NCBI RefSeq assembly: GCF_028464145.1
Contig: NZ_JAQPCG010000002.1
Coordinates: 62,001 to 126,000 of the forward strand
From: Maribacter sp. PR1
GTDB taxonomy: Bacteria; Bacteroidota; Bacteroidia; Flavobacteriales; Flavobacteriaceae
Direction: 5' to 3'
DNA: 64,000 bases
Part shown: piece by piece, positions 52,071 through 60,655 of the stretch
How the letters are laid out: every line of letters begins with the position of its first letter
Position numbering within the stretch: position 1 is the first letter of the stretch
The notes under the pieces: generated by a model
The model's database searches: none
What the model was told of the DNA's origin: nothing
What the model saw: only the letters and a program-made list of their open reading frames with translations
Program-made: the position numbers and the translations under genes

Positions 52071-54188
52071 TTAGCGCAAAGCAAAGGCAATGATTTTATT
52101 CCCTTTTTTGGTTCCTATTTTCTCCCCACCACAAGCAATGGCAATATACTGTTTTCCATTAAACTCATACATGGCGGGCGTGGCGAATGCCGGAGCCGGC
52201 AGCTCATATTCCCAAAGAAGAGTGCCATTTTCCTTATCAAAAGCCCTGAAAAACCCATCTTTTGTCGCTGCAATGAACAATAGACCGTTTTTCGTAACCA
52301 CGGCACCCCCATAGTTTTCTGTACCTGTGCCCATACCCCTTTCCCCCAATTCTGGAGTATTGCCCAAGGGAATGGACCACTTGTAATTACCTGTATTTAA
52401 ATCTATGGCATGCATGGTGCCCCAAGGAGGATCAATGGCGGGAAGACCATTGCTGTCCAAGAATTTGGTATATCCGGCATGTTTATATTTTTCTTCTGTT
52501 TCGGTATTTTGCGCAATCTCATCCGCAACGGTGTGCTTTATTTCTTCATCAAAAAGAAACAGTAGCAAAGCGTCCATCTCTTCCTTGGAAAGCTGGGGAA
52601 AACCGGTCATCATTCCTTTTCCGTTGGTAATGATCTGTGAAACTTCGTTTTTTTCCTTTCGTAGTTGTAAGTCAAGTAAAGAAGGATAACCACTGCCCTC
52701 ATTTCCTTTTCTATCGGGTTGATGACAGGACACGCAATATTTTTGATAGGTACTTTCGCCCAAGGGGCCATTATAGGCCTCTTCATTATTTTCAACAACA
52801 CCCAGCATCCAAGCCATTTCGTTGGAATTAACATAAAGAATTCCCTCTTCGGGATCTACGGAGGCCCCACCCCATTCTGCAGCCCCGTCATAACCAGGCA
52901 ACAATAGAACAGGAGCAATATTTGGTGGGGCGTAAAACCTTTTGTCTGCCGAAGCAAAGACGTCCAACAACTCCTCTTTGTTTTCTGCAAACGGACTAAT
53001 ATTCGCTTCGGTGAGTTCTTGGGAAAGCCTCGCAAAGGGTTTTGGACTTTTGGGTATGGGTTGCGTAGGCCAAGTTTCTTCCCCTTCCAATTCCGATTTG
53101 GGAAATGGTATTTCCTCTATATCAAAAAGGGGCTCGCCTGTTAATCGGTTAAACACAAAAACATATCCCTGTTTGGTCACCTGGGCCACAGTGGGAATTT
53201 TTTCACCACCCCTTTCTACCATAAGAAGATTGGGTGGAGCGGGTGGGTCCCGATCCCAAATATCATGATGGGTAAACTGAAAGTGCCAAAGCCGTTCTCC
53301 CGTATTGGCGTTTAAGGCTAAGAGCGAGTTGGAAAATAAGTTCTGCCCAAGCCGGACTCCTCCGTAAAAGTCGGGCGCAGCGGAGCCAGTGGGCACATAA
53401 ATGATTTCAGCCTTCTCGTCTACGGCCATGCCGGCCCAATTATTGGCAGCCCCCACAAGGGGGCTTTTATAGGCCGTAGAATCTTCCCAGGTCTCGTAGC
53501 CAAATTCACCGGGACGAGGTATGGTGTGAAAGGACCATTCCAACTTGCCGGTAATGATGTTGAAAGCCATTATATCTCCTGGAGCCGCTCCCACTCCTTC
53601 CGATACCCGAAGCGGCATTACGATCAAGTCCTTAAAAACAGTGCCCGGGGTATTGGAGATGACAAACTTGTTTTGGGCACTTTCATCCATACCTGAGCGT
53701 AAATCAATTCTGCCATTCTCACCAAAGGACGCTATGGGCTTACCGCTTAAGGCATCCAAGGCATAGAGATAAGCACCACGGGTACAAAGAATTCTTTTGT
53801 CCTCTCCATTGGACCAATAGGAAACGCCACGACTCGTAGAATGCCAAACTTTAACGGAATCCCCAAACTGCCATAGTTCCTCTCCAGTTCCTGAATGGAG
53901 GGCCACTACCCTTAAGGCAGCAGTCACGCCATATAGGATAGAATCCACCACTATGGGGTTCATTTGCATTTGCCCCCAATCCTCCGCCTCATAGGTCCAA
54001 GCCACTTTAAGCGTTTCTACATTTTCTTTGTTTATTTGGGACAACGTGGAAAAATGGGTTCTTCCCGCATCGCCCAAATAGGAAGACCAAGTGGCATATT
54101 CCTTTTTTGCTGTCGATACTGTTTTCTCCGTTTCGCAGGAAACTAAAACGAGGGAAAGTAAAAAGACTGCACTTATTTTAATTGGCAC
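52071..54188 (-). CDS. PQQ-dependent dehydrogenase (quinoprotein) with cytochrome c domain, lipoprotein
   Basis: Eight-bladed propeller sequence begins at WSSYLGDAGRTHFSTLSQIN and WTYEAEDWGQMQMNPIVVDS and ends with GTLLWEYELPAPAFATPAMY. A haem-binding domain, YQKYCVSCHQPDRKGNEGSG, sits near residue 485 between blades, as in the glucose or alcohol dehydrogenase-like quinoproteins. The start is uncertain. A GTG gives MPIKISAVFLLSLVLVSC, a good lipoprotein signal, and is preferred. An ATG at 54287 adds 33 residues that seem to be translated from an intergenic inverted-repeat element. Substrate is probably a sugar or alcohol, with electrons passed to the respiratory chain. A PqqB-like gene lies two genes upstream. 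Confidence 0.88.
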   Translation of the reverse strand: MPIKISAVFLLSLVLVSCETEKTVSTAKKEYATWSSYLGDAGRTHFSTLSQINKENVETLKVAWTYEAEDWGQMQMNPIVVDSILYGVTAALRVVALHSGTGEELWQFGDSVKVWHSTSRGVSYWSNGEDKRILCTRGAYLYALDALSGKPIASFGENGRIDLRSGMDESAQNKFVISNTPGTVFKDLIVMPLRVSEGVGAAPGDIMAFNIITGKLEWSFHTIPRPGEFGYETWEDSTAYKSPLVGAANNWAGMAVDEKAEIIYVPTGSAAPDFYGGVRLGQNLFSNSLLALNANTGERLWHFQFTHHDIWDRDPPAPPNLLMVERGGEKIPTVAQVTKQGYVFVFNRLTGEPLFDIEEIPFPKSELEGEETWPTQPIPKSPKPFARLSQELTEANISPFAENKEELLDVFASADKRFYAPPNIAPVLLLPGYDGAAEWGGASVDPEEGILYVNSNEMAWMLGVVENNEEAYNGPLGESTYQKYCVSCHQPDRKGNEGSGYPSLLDLQLRKEKNEVSQIITNGKGMMTGFPQLSKEEMDALLLFLFDEEIKHTVADEIAQNTETEEKYKHAGYTKFLDSNGLPAIDPPWGTMHAIDLNTGNYKWSIPLGNTPELGERGMGTGTENYGGAVVTKNGLLFIAATKDGFFRAFDKENGTLLWEYELPAPAFATPAMYEFNGKQYIAIACGGEKIGTKKGNKIIAFALR

Positions 54189-54275
54189 CGCCAAAGGGCA
54201 TATTACCCCGAGGCTTGCCTCGAAATCAAAAATTTGTTTCTTGCGAATGCCTTGTGGGATCGCCCCAAGGTAGTT
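54184..54275. repeat. Possible intergenic palindromic element upstream of PQQ dehydrogenase
   Basis: The stretch contains an inverted repeat CGAGGCTTGCCTCG (54209-54222) and a second imperfect stem, CTTGTGGGATCGCCCCAAG, about 30 bp away. It lies between the kinase gene and the dehydrogenase's signal peptide. It looks like a REP-type structured element rather than protein coding. Copy number elsewhere in the genome is unknown. Confidence 0.4.
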
Positions 54276-54322
54276 TACTATTTTCATGAAGAGTAGAGTT
54301 TGAAATAAAGATAGCCAAAAGC

Positions 54323-55186
54323 CTAAAAGTAAGCAGCTAAAATTCTTTTGACGGCTGGTTTATAGGAGTTCCCAAATAGGTTTAAATGCACTAGGAGATA
54401 GTACAATTTATACAAATCCGTTCGTTCGTTTTCACCCGGTTCAGGAGAAATGACTTCCCTATATGCCCTGTAAAAGGAATCCCCAAAGCCTCCAAAAAGC
54501 TTCGTCATGGCAATATCTACTTCGTAATGACCCCGATAAATCGCGGGGTCGATTAAAAAGGGTGTCCCATGGTTTGAAATCAAATAATTACCGCTCCACA
54601 AATCCCCATGCAATAAAGAAGGGAATACTTCGGGAAACATATCGGTACAGACCACCATCATCGTATCTTCTGAAGGAATTTCATCCTTACCCAATAACCC
54701 CTTATCAAAAGCTAATTTTAATTGGGGAAGCATTCGTTCTTCCACATAAAATGTAGTCCAGTCCAAATGCTTTTTGTTGGATTGGGGCAAACTGCCTATA
54801 AAATTATCTTCCTCCAGCCCAAACTCATTTTTAACCGATGCTTGGTGTAGTTTTGCAAGTTGGCGCCCAAAAAGAGCCATGTCCTCAATATTCGCTCTTT
54901 TACTCTCAATGTATTCCATTAGGATAAAGGCACCGTCTTTGTACGGTTCAACCTGAAAGGGCTGTGGTGCGGCTATGGCTCCTGTTTTCAACAGGGCATG
55001 AAGTGCATTTTTTTCCGCTGTGAACATAGATAATGCCATTTTTTCGGCATTAAGCTTACAAAAGAACCTTTCGTTTTCGGACTCCAACAGAAATGCCCTG
55101 GATATATCCCCTCCGGAAAGCGGCGAAACTCGCTCTATTTTTGTGCATAGAATATAGTTAAGATGTTCTATTAGCTCTTTGTCCAA
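54323..55186 (-). CDS. Fructosamine kinase family protein
   Basis: The aminoglycoside-phosphotransferase-like fold shows VSPLSGGDISRAFLLESENE and FFCKLNAEKM at the nucleotide-binding end, FILMEYIESKRANIEDMALF, then the catalytic HGDLWSGNYLISNHGTPFLI with DPAIYRGHYEVDIAM. HGDLWSGN and IDPAIYRGH are the fructosamine-3-kinase hallmarks. Members phosphorylate ketosamine adducts on proteins or amines and so repair glycation. Length 287 is normal. The start appears to be TTG: no ATG is available near the N terminus, and the upstream gene stops 5 bp earlier. Confidence 0.92.
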   Translation of the reverse strand: MDKELIEHLNYILCTKIERVSPLSGGDISRAFLLESENERFFCKLNAEKMALSMFTAEKNALHALLKTGAIAAPQPFQVEPYKDGAFILMEYIESKRANIEDMALFGRQLAKLHQASVKNEFGLEEDNFIGSLPQSNKKHLDWTTFYVEERMLPQLKLAFDKGLLGKDEIPSEDTMMVVCTDMFPEVFPSLLHGDLWSGNYLISNHGTPFLIDPAIYRGHYEVDIAMTKLFGGFGDSFYRAYREVISPEPGENERTDLYKLYYLLVHLNLFGNSYKPAVKRILAAYF

Positions 55187-55191
55187 AACGA

Positions 55192-56145
55192 TTATAATTT
55201 AAAGACCATATCCTTTCTGGCGATTTGAAAGCCCTCTTCCAATACTTTTTGAGTCTGTTGGGATTCCCTGTTCAACAAAGGATTGGTGTGGTTGAAGTGG
55301 ATAAAATGAATTTTATTTTTTTCCAATAACGAAAGCCCTTGGAATAGCTGCATACTTTCAATGACGAAAGGATGGGGTATTTCTGAAATATCCCGATAAT
55401 TTATTTCTTCGGCATCATAAAAAGTGGCATCGACCAAGGCATAGTCCACGTTTTTTATTTTTTCCTTAATATCCTTTTCCCACCTCTCCCATTTATCAAT
55501 ATCCGGAATAAAAAGTAAGGTTTTATTCGGCCCTAGTATCTTGTAGCCTACGGTTTCCGAATATTCATCACGATGAGGTACGGTAAAAGGGATTACCGTC
55601 AGTTGTTCCGAAAGAGATATTGCTTTTTCATTTTCAGCTTGAACAAGTCGTATGTTGTTATTTGTGACCAATTGGCCCCATGGCCCGTTTTCACTCAAGA
55701 ACCGATGCATTTTAGGCATTGTATATACCGGGATATTTTTCGTGTTTGCCGCTTCCTTGCCCAAATACATGAGCCCGCTATAGTGGCCAATATGGGCATG
55801 GGTAAGAAAAATACCATCTGGATAATCGTTTTCCTTGAACGGCGTATTCAACCTTAAATCCCTAAGTTGTTTGGGCATATCGGGCGTGGCCTCTACAAGG
55901 AATGTTTTGTTGTTATTGAAATCTACAATCCCTAGGGACACCACCTTTCTAGACCGTTCACCGGTTTCAAAAAGATGGGCACAACACTTTTTTTCACAGG
56001 CGATATGTGGACTGCCCGCATCTTGAACCGCTCCCAAAACATACACGTTCAATCCTTTCTGTTGACGGTCAACAGGGGAAAGCTGCCCAAAAAACAGATG
56101 GGGAACCAGTAAAAAAAGAACGAGTTGGATAACAGTGAACTTCAA
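55192..56145 (-). CDS. Secreted MBL-fold metallo-hydrolase, PqqB-like
   Basis: The metallo-beta-lactamase core has VYVLGAVQDAGSPHIACEKK then CC, FLTHAHIGHYSGLMYLGKEA, IPFTVPHRDEYSETVGYKIL and FIHFNHTNPLL. The classic HxHxDH reads HAHIGH, so the usual Asp is Gly, a difference to note. The LGAVQDAGSPH/Cys-pair start resembles PqqB and relatives, which act in pyrroloquinoline quinone synthesis. A TTG start yields the signal peptide KFTVIQLVLFLLVPHLFFGQ and places the gene 10 bp after the S10 peptidase gene. An ATG at 56211 would overlap that gene by 56 bp and is less likely. No pqqC, pqqD or pqqE is in the window. Confidence 0.8.
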   Translation of the reverse strand: MKFTVIQLVLFLLVPHLFFGQLSPVDRQQKGLNVYVLGAVQDAGSPHIACEKKCCAHLFETGERSRKVVSLGIVDFNNNKTFLVEATPDMPKQLRDLRLNTPFKENDYPDGIFLTHAHIGHYSGLMYLGKEAANTKNIPVYTMPKMHRFLSENGPWGQLVTNNNIRLVQAENEKAISLSEQLTVIPFTVPHRDEYSETVGYKILGPNKTLLFIPDIDKWERWEKDIKEKIKNVDYALVDATFYDAEEINYRDISEIPHPFVIESMQLFQGLSLLEKNKIHFIHFNHTNPLLNRESQQTQKVLEEGFQIARKDMVFKL

Positions 56146-56155
56146 TAGGGAAAAC

Positions 56156-57658
56156 TTAGTTGTTATAAAACGCGCGAATATCTTCGGACAGTTGTATAAG
56201 GTCGGGTTCATGTGTGTACATCATGTGGCCGGCCTCATAATATTTCATGGAAACCTTTTCGGTTACAATCCCGTTTCTTGCAAAGGTGTATTCGGCATCA
56301 AAAAACGGCGTAATAAGGTCGTAGTACCCGTTGGCGACCATTACCTTCATTTCTGGGTTGCGCCTCATGGTCTCCCCAAGAAAAGGAGCCGTGTTCACAG
56401 GCATCGGTTCCCAGTATTGACCATCTGGTACAGTGCGCCATCGCCATCCGTCGCCACCACCGGAGGTAATGTAAGGTCGGTCCATGTCAACTTTTAAATC
56501 GGATGCAAAATAATGGTTGATTCCCGCCGTATAGGCCGCGCCGATTTGGTAGCTTGCCGGGTCTCCTAGGTGGGGACGTTCGGCCACATCATCGGATTCA
56601 TCGCCCATAAACCTTCCGTCCAATCGACCAATGGCCAAACCGTGGTCCTCCAAGAGTTTTTTCTGAAATCGTTCTACGAGAATGCGCAAGTCGGATTTAA
56701 GTATATAGTCCTTGTCTAGCCCCGTAAAATAATTGAGCTTCTCGGCTATGTCATTCCTCTCGGCATTGTTCAGGAGGTTGCCCTTGTAAAGGGCTTTGGT
56801 GTAATCACCATAGGTAAATTCCCTGCACTCCCTTACAAAATCGGTCAAGGTTTTTCCCTGTCCCGCCTTTTTATGGTACCAAGCAGTGGCCGCCATACTT
56901 GGTAAATAGGTGATATAGGAAGTGATGTTATAATGGATCGAGGTAGAACCGGCATAATCCAAGGCCTGGGAAATAAGGATCATACCGTTGAGCGCCATAT
57001 TTTGACCCGAGCCCTCCAAGGCCTTGCCCAAATAGGCGGCCCTTGTGGTACCGTAACTTTCACCGGCCAAATATTTGGGAGAGAACCAGCGCCCGTTATC
57101 GGTGACCCATTTCCGTATAAATTGAGCAAAGGAAGCGACATCCTCATTGAGGCCATAAAAGTCCTTTCCTTTTCCTTTTCCCACCAATTGACTATACCCT
57201 GTGCCCACGGGATCAATAAAAACAAGATCGGTAAGGTCTAAAAGGCCATGTTCATTAGCCACAAGGTTATAAGGAGCGGCTCCATCGTCTTTCTTGGCAT
57301 CTGAATCCACTTTTATGATTTTGGGCCCAAAAAGCCCCATGTGTAGCCATACGGAGGCCGAACCCGGACCACCATTAAAAATAAAGGTGACAGGTCTTGT
57401 TTTAACATCCCCTACAGGGTTTTTGGTGTAGGCAACCGACCAGAAAGTAGCTATGGAGTCCCCTGCTTTATTGGTCAAAAAGGTTTCCTTGGCCGTCGCT
57501 TTATAATTGACGGTCCTCCCTCCAAAAACACCTTGATGCATGGTTTCAAACGTCCTTGCCTTGGGAATAGGTTTTGCGGTTTCTTCTTTATCATCGGTCT
57601 GCGAAAGGACAAAAAGACTTGAGGTAAACAAGAGGGTAAAAAGCGATAATTTTTTCAT
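56156..57658 (-). CDS. Secreted S10-family serine carboxypeptidase-like protein
   Basis: A signal peptide (MKKLSLFTLLFTSSLFVLSQ) precedes an alpha/beta-hydrolase of the S10 group. The oxyanion-hole motif is FIFNGGPGSASVWLHMGLFG (about 93-112) and the nucleophile elbow is YLAGESYGTTRAAYLG with Ser201. The late MKVMVANGYYDLITPFFDAE and GHMMYTHEP supply the Asp and His. All three catalytic residues are visible. At 500 residues it fits the bacterial S10 relatives, which trim C-terminal residues from peptides outside the cytoplasm. It heads the leftward gene group toward the PQQ dehydrogenase and diverges from the acyltransferase gene. Confidence 0.92.
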   Translation of the reverse strand: MKKLSLFTLLFTSSLFVLSQTDDKEETAKPIPKARTFETMHQGVFGGRTVNYKATAKETFLTNKAGDSIATFWSVAYTKNPVGDVKTRPVTFIFNGGPGSASVWLHMGLFGPKIIKVDSDAKKDDGAAPYNLVANEHGLLDLTDLVFIDPVGTGYSQLVGKGKGKDFYGLNEDVASFAQFIRKWVTDNGRWFSPKYLAGESYGTTRAAYLGKALEGSGQNMALNGMILISQALDYAGSTSIHYNITSYITYLPSMAATAWYHKKAGQGKTLTDFVRECREFTYGDYTKALYKGNLLNNAERNDIAEKLNYFTGLDKDYILKSDLRILVERFQKKLLEDHGLAIGRLDGRFMGDESDDVAERPHLGDPASYQIGAAYTAGINHYFASDLKVDMDRPYITSGGGDGWRWRTVPDGQYWEPMPVNTAPFLGETMRRNPEMKVMVANGYYDLITPFFDAEYTFARNGIVTEKVSMKYYEAGHMMYTHEPDLIQLSEDIRAFYNN

Positions 57659-57749
57659 AGGATATGGCTCTAAAAAGGAATTTGGAAGATAATCATTTCA
57701 TTTAAAATTTGTTGTACATTTCGAGGCTAAACCTAACCATCCAAATGGT

Positions 57750-58856
57750 ATGTCGCAATTCGCCAAACCATTGACTCAACGCCTGTATTCTCTGGACGTT
57801 TTCAGAGGATTCATAATGTTCCTGCTCATAGCGGAGGCTACAGGTTTCCATGAAAGCTTTGCCCGTTTAACGGAAGGCTCTATTTTTTATCCACTGGCGC
57901 TTCAATTGCAGCACCATCCTTGGAACGGACTTCATTTTTGGGACCTCATACAGCCCTTTTTTATGTTTATTGTGGGCGTGGCCATGCCTTTTTCTTTTAA
58001 AAAACGATTGAAAAAGGGAGGCAGAAAGGAATTAAACAAACATATTGCCATGCGATGTCTAAAGTTGTTCCTTTTTGGGGTCCTGTTACATTGTATTTAC
58101 AGCCTCGGCCTAGTATGGGAGTTGTGGAACGTTTTGGTTCAATTGGCGTTCACCATTCTGATTGCCTATACCATAATGGGAAAAAGCGCAAAGTTTCAAA
58201 TAGGGTTTACAATTTTCCTTTTGCTGCTGACGGAATTCCTATACAGGATGTATAATCCGGAAGCCCCTTACGCAAAGGGTCACGAAACATTTGGCGCATG
58301 GGCAGACCTTTTGGTGATGGGGAAGGTAAATGACGGATATTGGGTATTCATAAATTTTGTGCCAACGGCGGCCCATACCATCTGGGGTGTTGTGTGTGGC
58401 CAACTTTTGCAGAATTCTGTGTCTGCATCAAATAAATTAAAGACCTTCCTGTTTTGGGGAGTTTTGGCAACCACCCTTGGGTTTACTTTAGACTTTTTTG
58501 AAATTACACCGATTATTAAACGCATAGCGACTACTTCTTTTACACTGGCCTCCGGCGGCATTTCCATTTTGGCACTTGCCTTATTTTATTGGATAATCGA
58601 CGTAAGGGGATACAAGAAAAAATGGCTGCAAATTTTCGCAGTTGTAGGTACCAACTCTATTTTTATTTACTTATTTGCAGAAACGTTTGGGCATTTGATT
58701 TTCAGGGAGTTCGATATTCTTTGGAACACCGGTCTTTTTCATAACCTTGAAGCCCATAAGGATTGGCTATTGGTTTTGGAATCATTGTTAATACTACTAT
58801 TTTTATGGTCCATCACCTATTATCTGGACAAACGCAAGATTTATTTTAAAGTTTAG
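57750..58856 (+). CDS. Membrane acyltransferase, DUF5009/HGSNAT (NagX-like)
   Basis: The protein has about ten membrane segments. It opens with RLYSLDVFRGFIMFLLIAEA, the signature of the HGSNAT/DUF5009/YeiB group, followed by LHFWDLIQPFFMFIVGVAMP with the conserved Asp and VGTNSIFIYLFAETFGHLIF near the C terminus. HGSNAT moves an acetyl group from cytoplasmic acetyl-CoA to terminal glucosamine on the far side of the membrane; bacterial NagX-like proteins are linked to amino-sugar use. Its substrate here is unknown, but a secreted PIG-L deacetylase follows by 27 bp. Start is the second ATG of two close candidates, the only one in frame. Confidence 0.88.
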   Translation: MSQFAKPLTQRLYSLDVFRGFIMFLLIAEATGFHESFARLTEGSIFYPLALQLQHHPWNGLHFWDLIQPFFMFIVGVAMPFSFKKRLKKGGRKELNKHIAMRCLKLFLFGVLLHCIYSLGLVWELWNVLVQLAFTILIAYTIMGKSAKFQIGFTIFLLLLTEFLYRMYNPEAPYAKGHETFGAWADLLVMGKVNDGYWVFINFVPTAAHTIWGVVCGQLLQNSVSASNKLKTFLFWGVLATTLGFTLDFFEITPIIKRIATTSFTLASGGISILALALFYWIIDVRGYKKKWLQIFAVVGTNSIFIYLFAETFGHLIFREFDILWNTGLFHNLEAHKDWLLVLESLLILLFLWSITYYLDKRKIYFKV

Positions 58857-58883
58857 ATATAAGAAAAAATTAAAACGCCCAAC

Positions 58884-59717
58884 ATGAAGAAAACATCAAT
58901 AGTAACTAACACGATATTTAGGCTCAGCGCATTTGCGTTTATAATTTTTCTTTTGGTTGGATCTACGTGCTTGGCCCAAAAGCCCTATGAAGGAAAGGTT
59001 TTGTTGGCCGTATTTGCACATCCCGATGACGAGAGTACCGTTTCTCCCATTTTGGCTAAATATGCGAGGGAAGGAGCCAAGGTCCATTTGGTCATCGTTA
59101 CTGACGGTAGATATGGAACCAATGATTTTCACGACCATATAGCAGGAGAAACACTTGTTGCTACCAGAAAGAAAGAAATGAAATGTGCTGCGGAATTGTT
59201 GGAGGCGGAGTTGATTCATTTGAATTTTCACGACCAGCTTCGGGCAGCAGAGGGTTATGACGGCCATGTTCCCCACGCCAGGGAAATGATAAAGCAACTC
59301 AATGAAATTGTAAATAGGTTAAATCCGGATGCTATTATAACCTGGGGACCGGATGGAGGCTCCACCCACATGGACCATAGATTGGTGGGAGCGTCAGTAA
59401 CCCAAGTGTACCTTAGTCAGGATTGGAACAAACCCATGGACTTGTTTTATTATGGCACCCCTTCTGACGCAATCGATGACCCTGAAGGAAAGATTTTGAG
59501 AGGGCAGGCAGGTAAATATTTAAGAACGAAAGTCTCCTATACCGATCAAGATTTGGAAAAAGCCGCAAAGTCTTACAGATGCCACTACAGTCAAATTGAC
59601 CCGATGCTTACTGAAGAAAACTTTATGGAGCGTAAGTCGAAAAACGGAAAATTTGTATATCTAAGAAAATTTGAAGCCCCAAAAAACGATTCAGATTCTG
59701 TGTTTGGAAACAACTGA
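58884..59717 (+). CDS. Secreted PIG-L family deacetylase
   Basis: A signal peptide (about residues 1-31, ending STCLAQ) exports the enzyme. The zinc motif AHPDDE is at residues 45-50 and the second zinc-site region GPDGGSTHMDHRLVGASVTQ lies near 153-172. LVIVTDGRYGTNDF is the usual strand after the first motif. PIG-L/LmbE proteins remove acetyl groups from N-acetylglucosamine derivatives. The gene lies between an HGSNAT-like acyltransferase and a DUF1080 protein on the same strand with short gaps, so the three probably act on one sugar or glycoconjugate. The substrate is not known. Confidence 0.93.
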   Translation: MKKTSIVTNTIFRLSAFAFIIFLLVGSTCLAQKPYEGKVLLAVFAHPDDESTVSPILAKYAREGAKVHLVIVTDGRYGTNDFHDHIAGETLVATRKKEMKCAAELLEAELIHLNFHDQLRAAEGYDGHVPHAREMIKQLNEIVNRLNPDAIITWGPDGGSTHMDHRLVGASVTQVYLSQDWNKPMDLFYYGTPSDAIDDPEGKILRGQAGKYLRTKVSYTDQDLEKAAKSYRCHYSQIDPMLTEENFMERKSKNGKFVYLRKFEAPKNDSDSVFGNN

Positions 59718-59758
59718 AAAGGGCTTTAAGGCTTCGATATAGTATCAAAAACCAAAGG

Positions 59759-60655
59759 ATGGGGATTTCTAAAATAGGGTTACGTTCAAAATCTATAACA
59801 CACCTTGACATAATTCTGTTAATGGCCATTTTGTCGGTAGGTTTTGCCAACGTCTACTCACAACAGGCAGAGGAAAAGGGTTGGACCAACCTATTTAACG
59901 GAAGTGACTTGGAGGGCTGGACCACAAAAATCCATCATTATGATGTGTTTGATAATTATGGAGACACTTTTCGTGTTGAGGGTAGTATAATTAAGGTAAG
60001 ATATGACAAGTATGAGGGGTTGTTCAATGATCGTTTCGGACACTTGTATTATAATCAGCCCTATTCCTATTTTCATCTATCCATGGAATATCGTTTCGTT
60101 GGCAATCTTTTTCCAGGCGCTCCGGATTATACAATTTTGAACAGTGGTGTTATGTTTCACTCCCAGGACCCTAAAACCATATTAAAGGAACAGGACTGGC
60201 CCATTTCTGTAGAAATGCAGTTCTATGGAGGTGTTGAAAAAGGAAAGGAACGACCAACGGGAAATATGTGCTCCCCAGGCACGGATGTAATCTATAGAGG
60301 AAAATTGGACCCAAATCATTGCATTAATTCTTCCTCGGACACCTATTTTGGTGACCAATGGGTAAAAGCGGAGCTCATAGTTTATGGAGATTCACTTGTA
60401 AAACATATGATTAATGGAAAAACGGTATTGGAATATTCGAAGCCGCAAATGGGAGGAGGCGTGGTCAATGGTTATGACATTGATATTTCTATACCGGGAA
60501 AACCTTTAAAAGAGGGGTTTATCGCCCTGCAGAGCGAAGGTCAGCCGATAGACTTCAGAAATATTAAAATAAAGAACCTTAAAGGATGCATGGATCCAAA
60601 AGCCTCTAATTACAAGACGTATTATATTGAACCGGGCAAATGTACCTTCGACTAA
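59759..60655 (+). CDS. Secreted DUF1080 (3-keto-disaccharide hydrolase-like) protein
   Basis: A signal peptide (about 1-35, ending ANVYSQ) is followed by GWTNLFNGSDLEGWTTKIHH, the DUF1080 N-terminal signature. The lectin-like sandwich continues with SMEYRFVGNLFPGAPDYTIL, SVEMQFYGGVEKGKE and EGFIALQSEGQPIDFRNIKI, the last being the standard family ending. DUF1080 proteins have been described as 3-keto-disaccharide hydrolases or carbohydrate-binding modules. The tail KGCMDPKASNYKTYYIEPGK carries two Cys and resembles a short disulfide loop. The stop codon overlaps that of the convergent S41 protease by 4 bp. Confidence 0.88.
   Translation: MGISKIGLRSKSITHLDIILLMAILSVGFANVYSQQAEEKGWTNLFNGSDLEGWTTKIHHYDVFDNYGDTFRVEGSIIKVRYDKYEGLFNDRFGHLYYNQPYSYFHLSMEYRFVGNLFPGAPDYTILNSGVMFHSQDPKTILKEQDWPISVEMQFYGGVEKGKERPTGNMCSPGTDVIYRGKLDPNHCINSSSDTYFGDQWVKAELIVYGDSLVKHMINGKTVLEYSKPQMGGGVVNGYDIDISIPGKPLKEGFIALQSEGQPIDFRNIKIKNLKGCMDPKASNYKTYYIEPGKCTFD

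Noticed and set aside
56146..56211. ATG start for the PqqB-like gene giving 22 extra residues
   Set aside because: It would overlap the S10 peptidase gene by 56 bp and bury the signal peptide; the TTG start fits better, though the ATG is not excluded.
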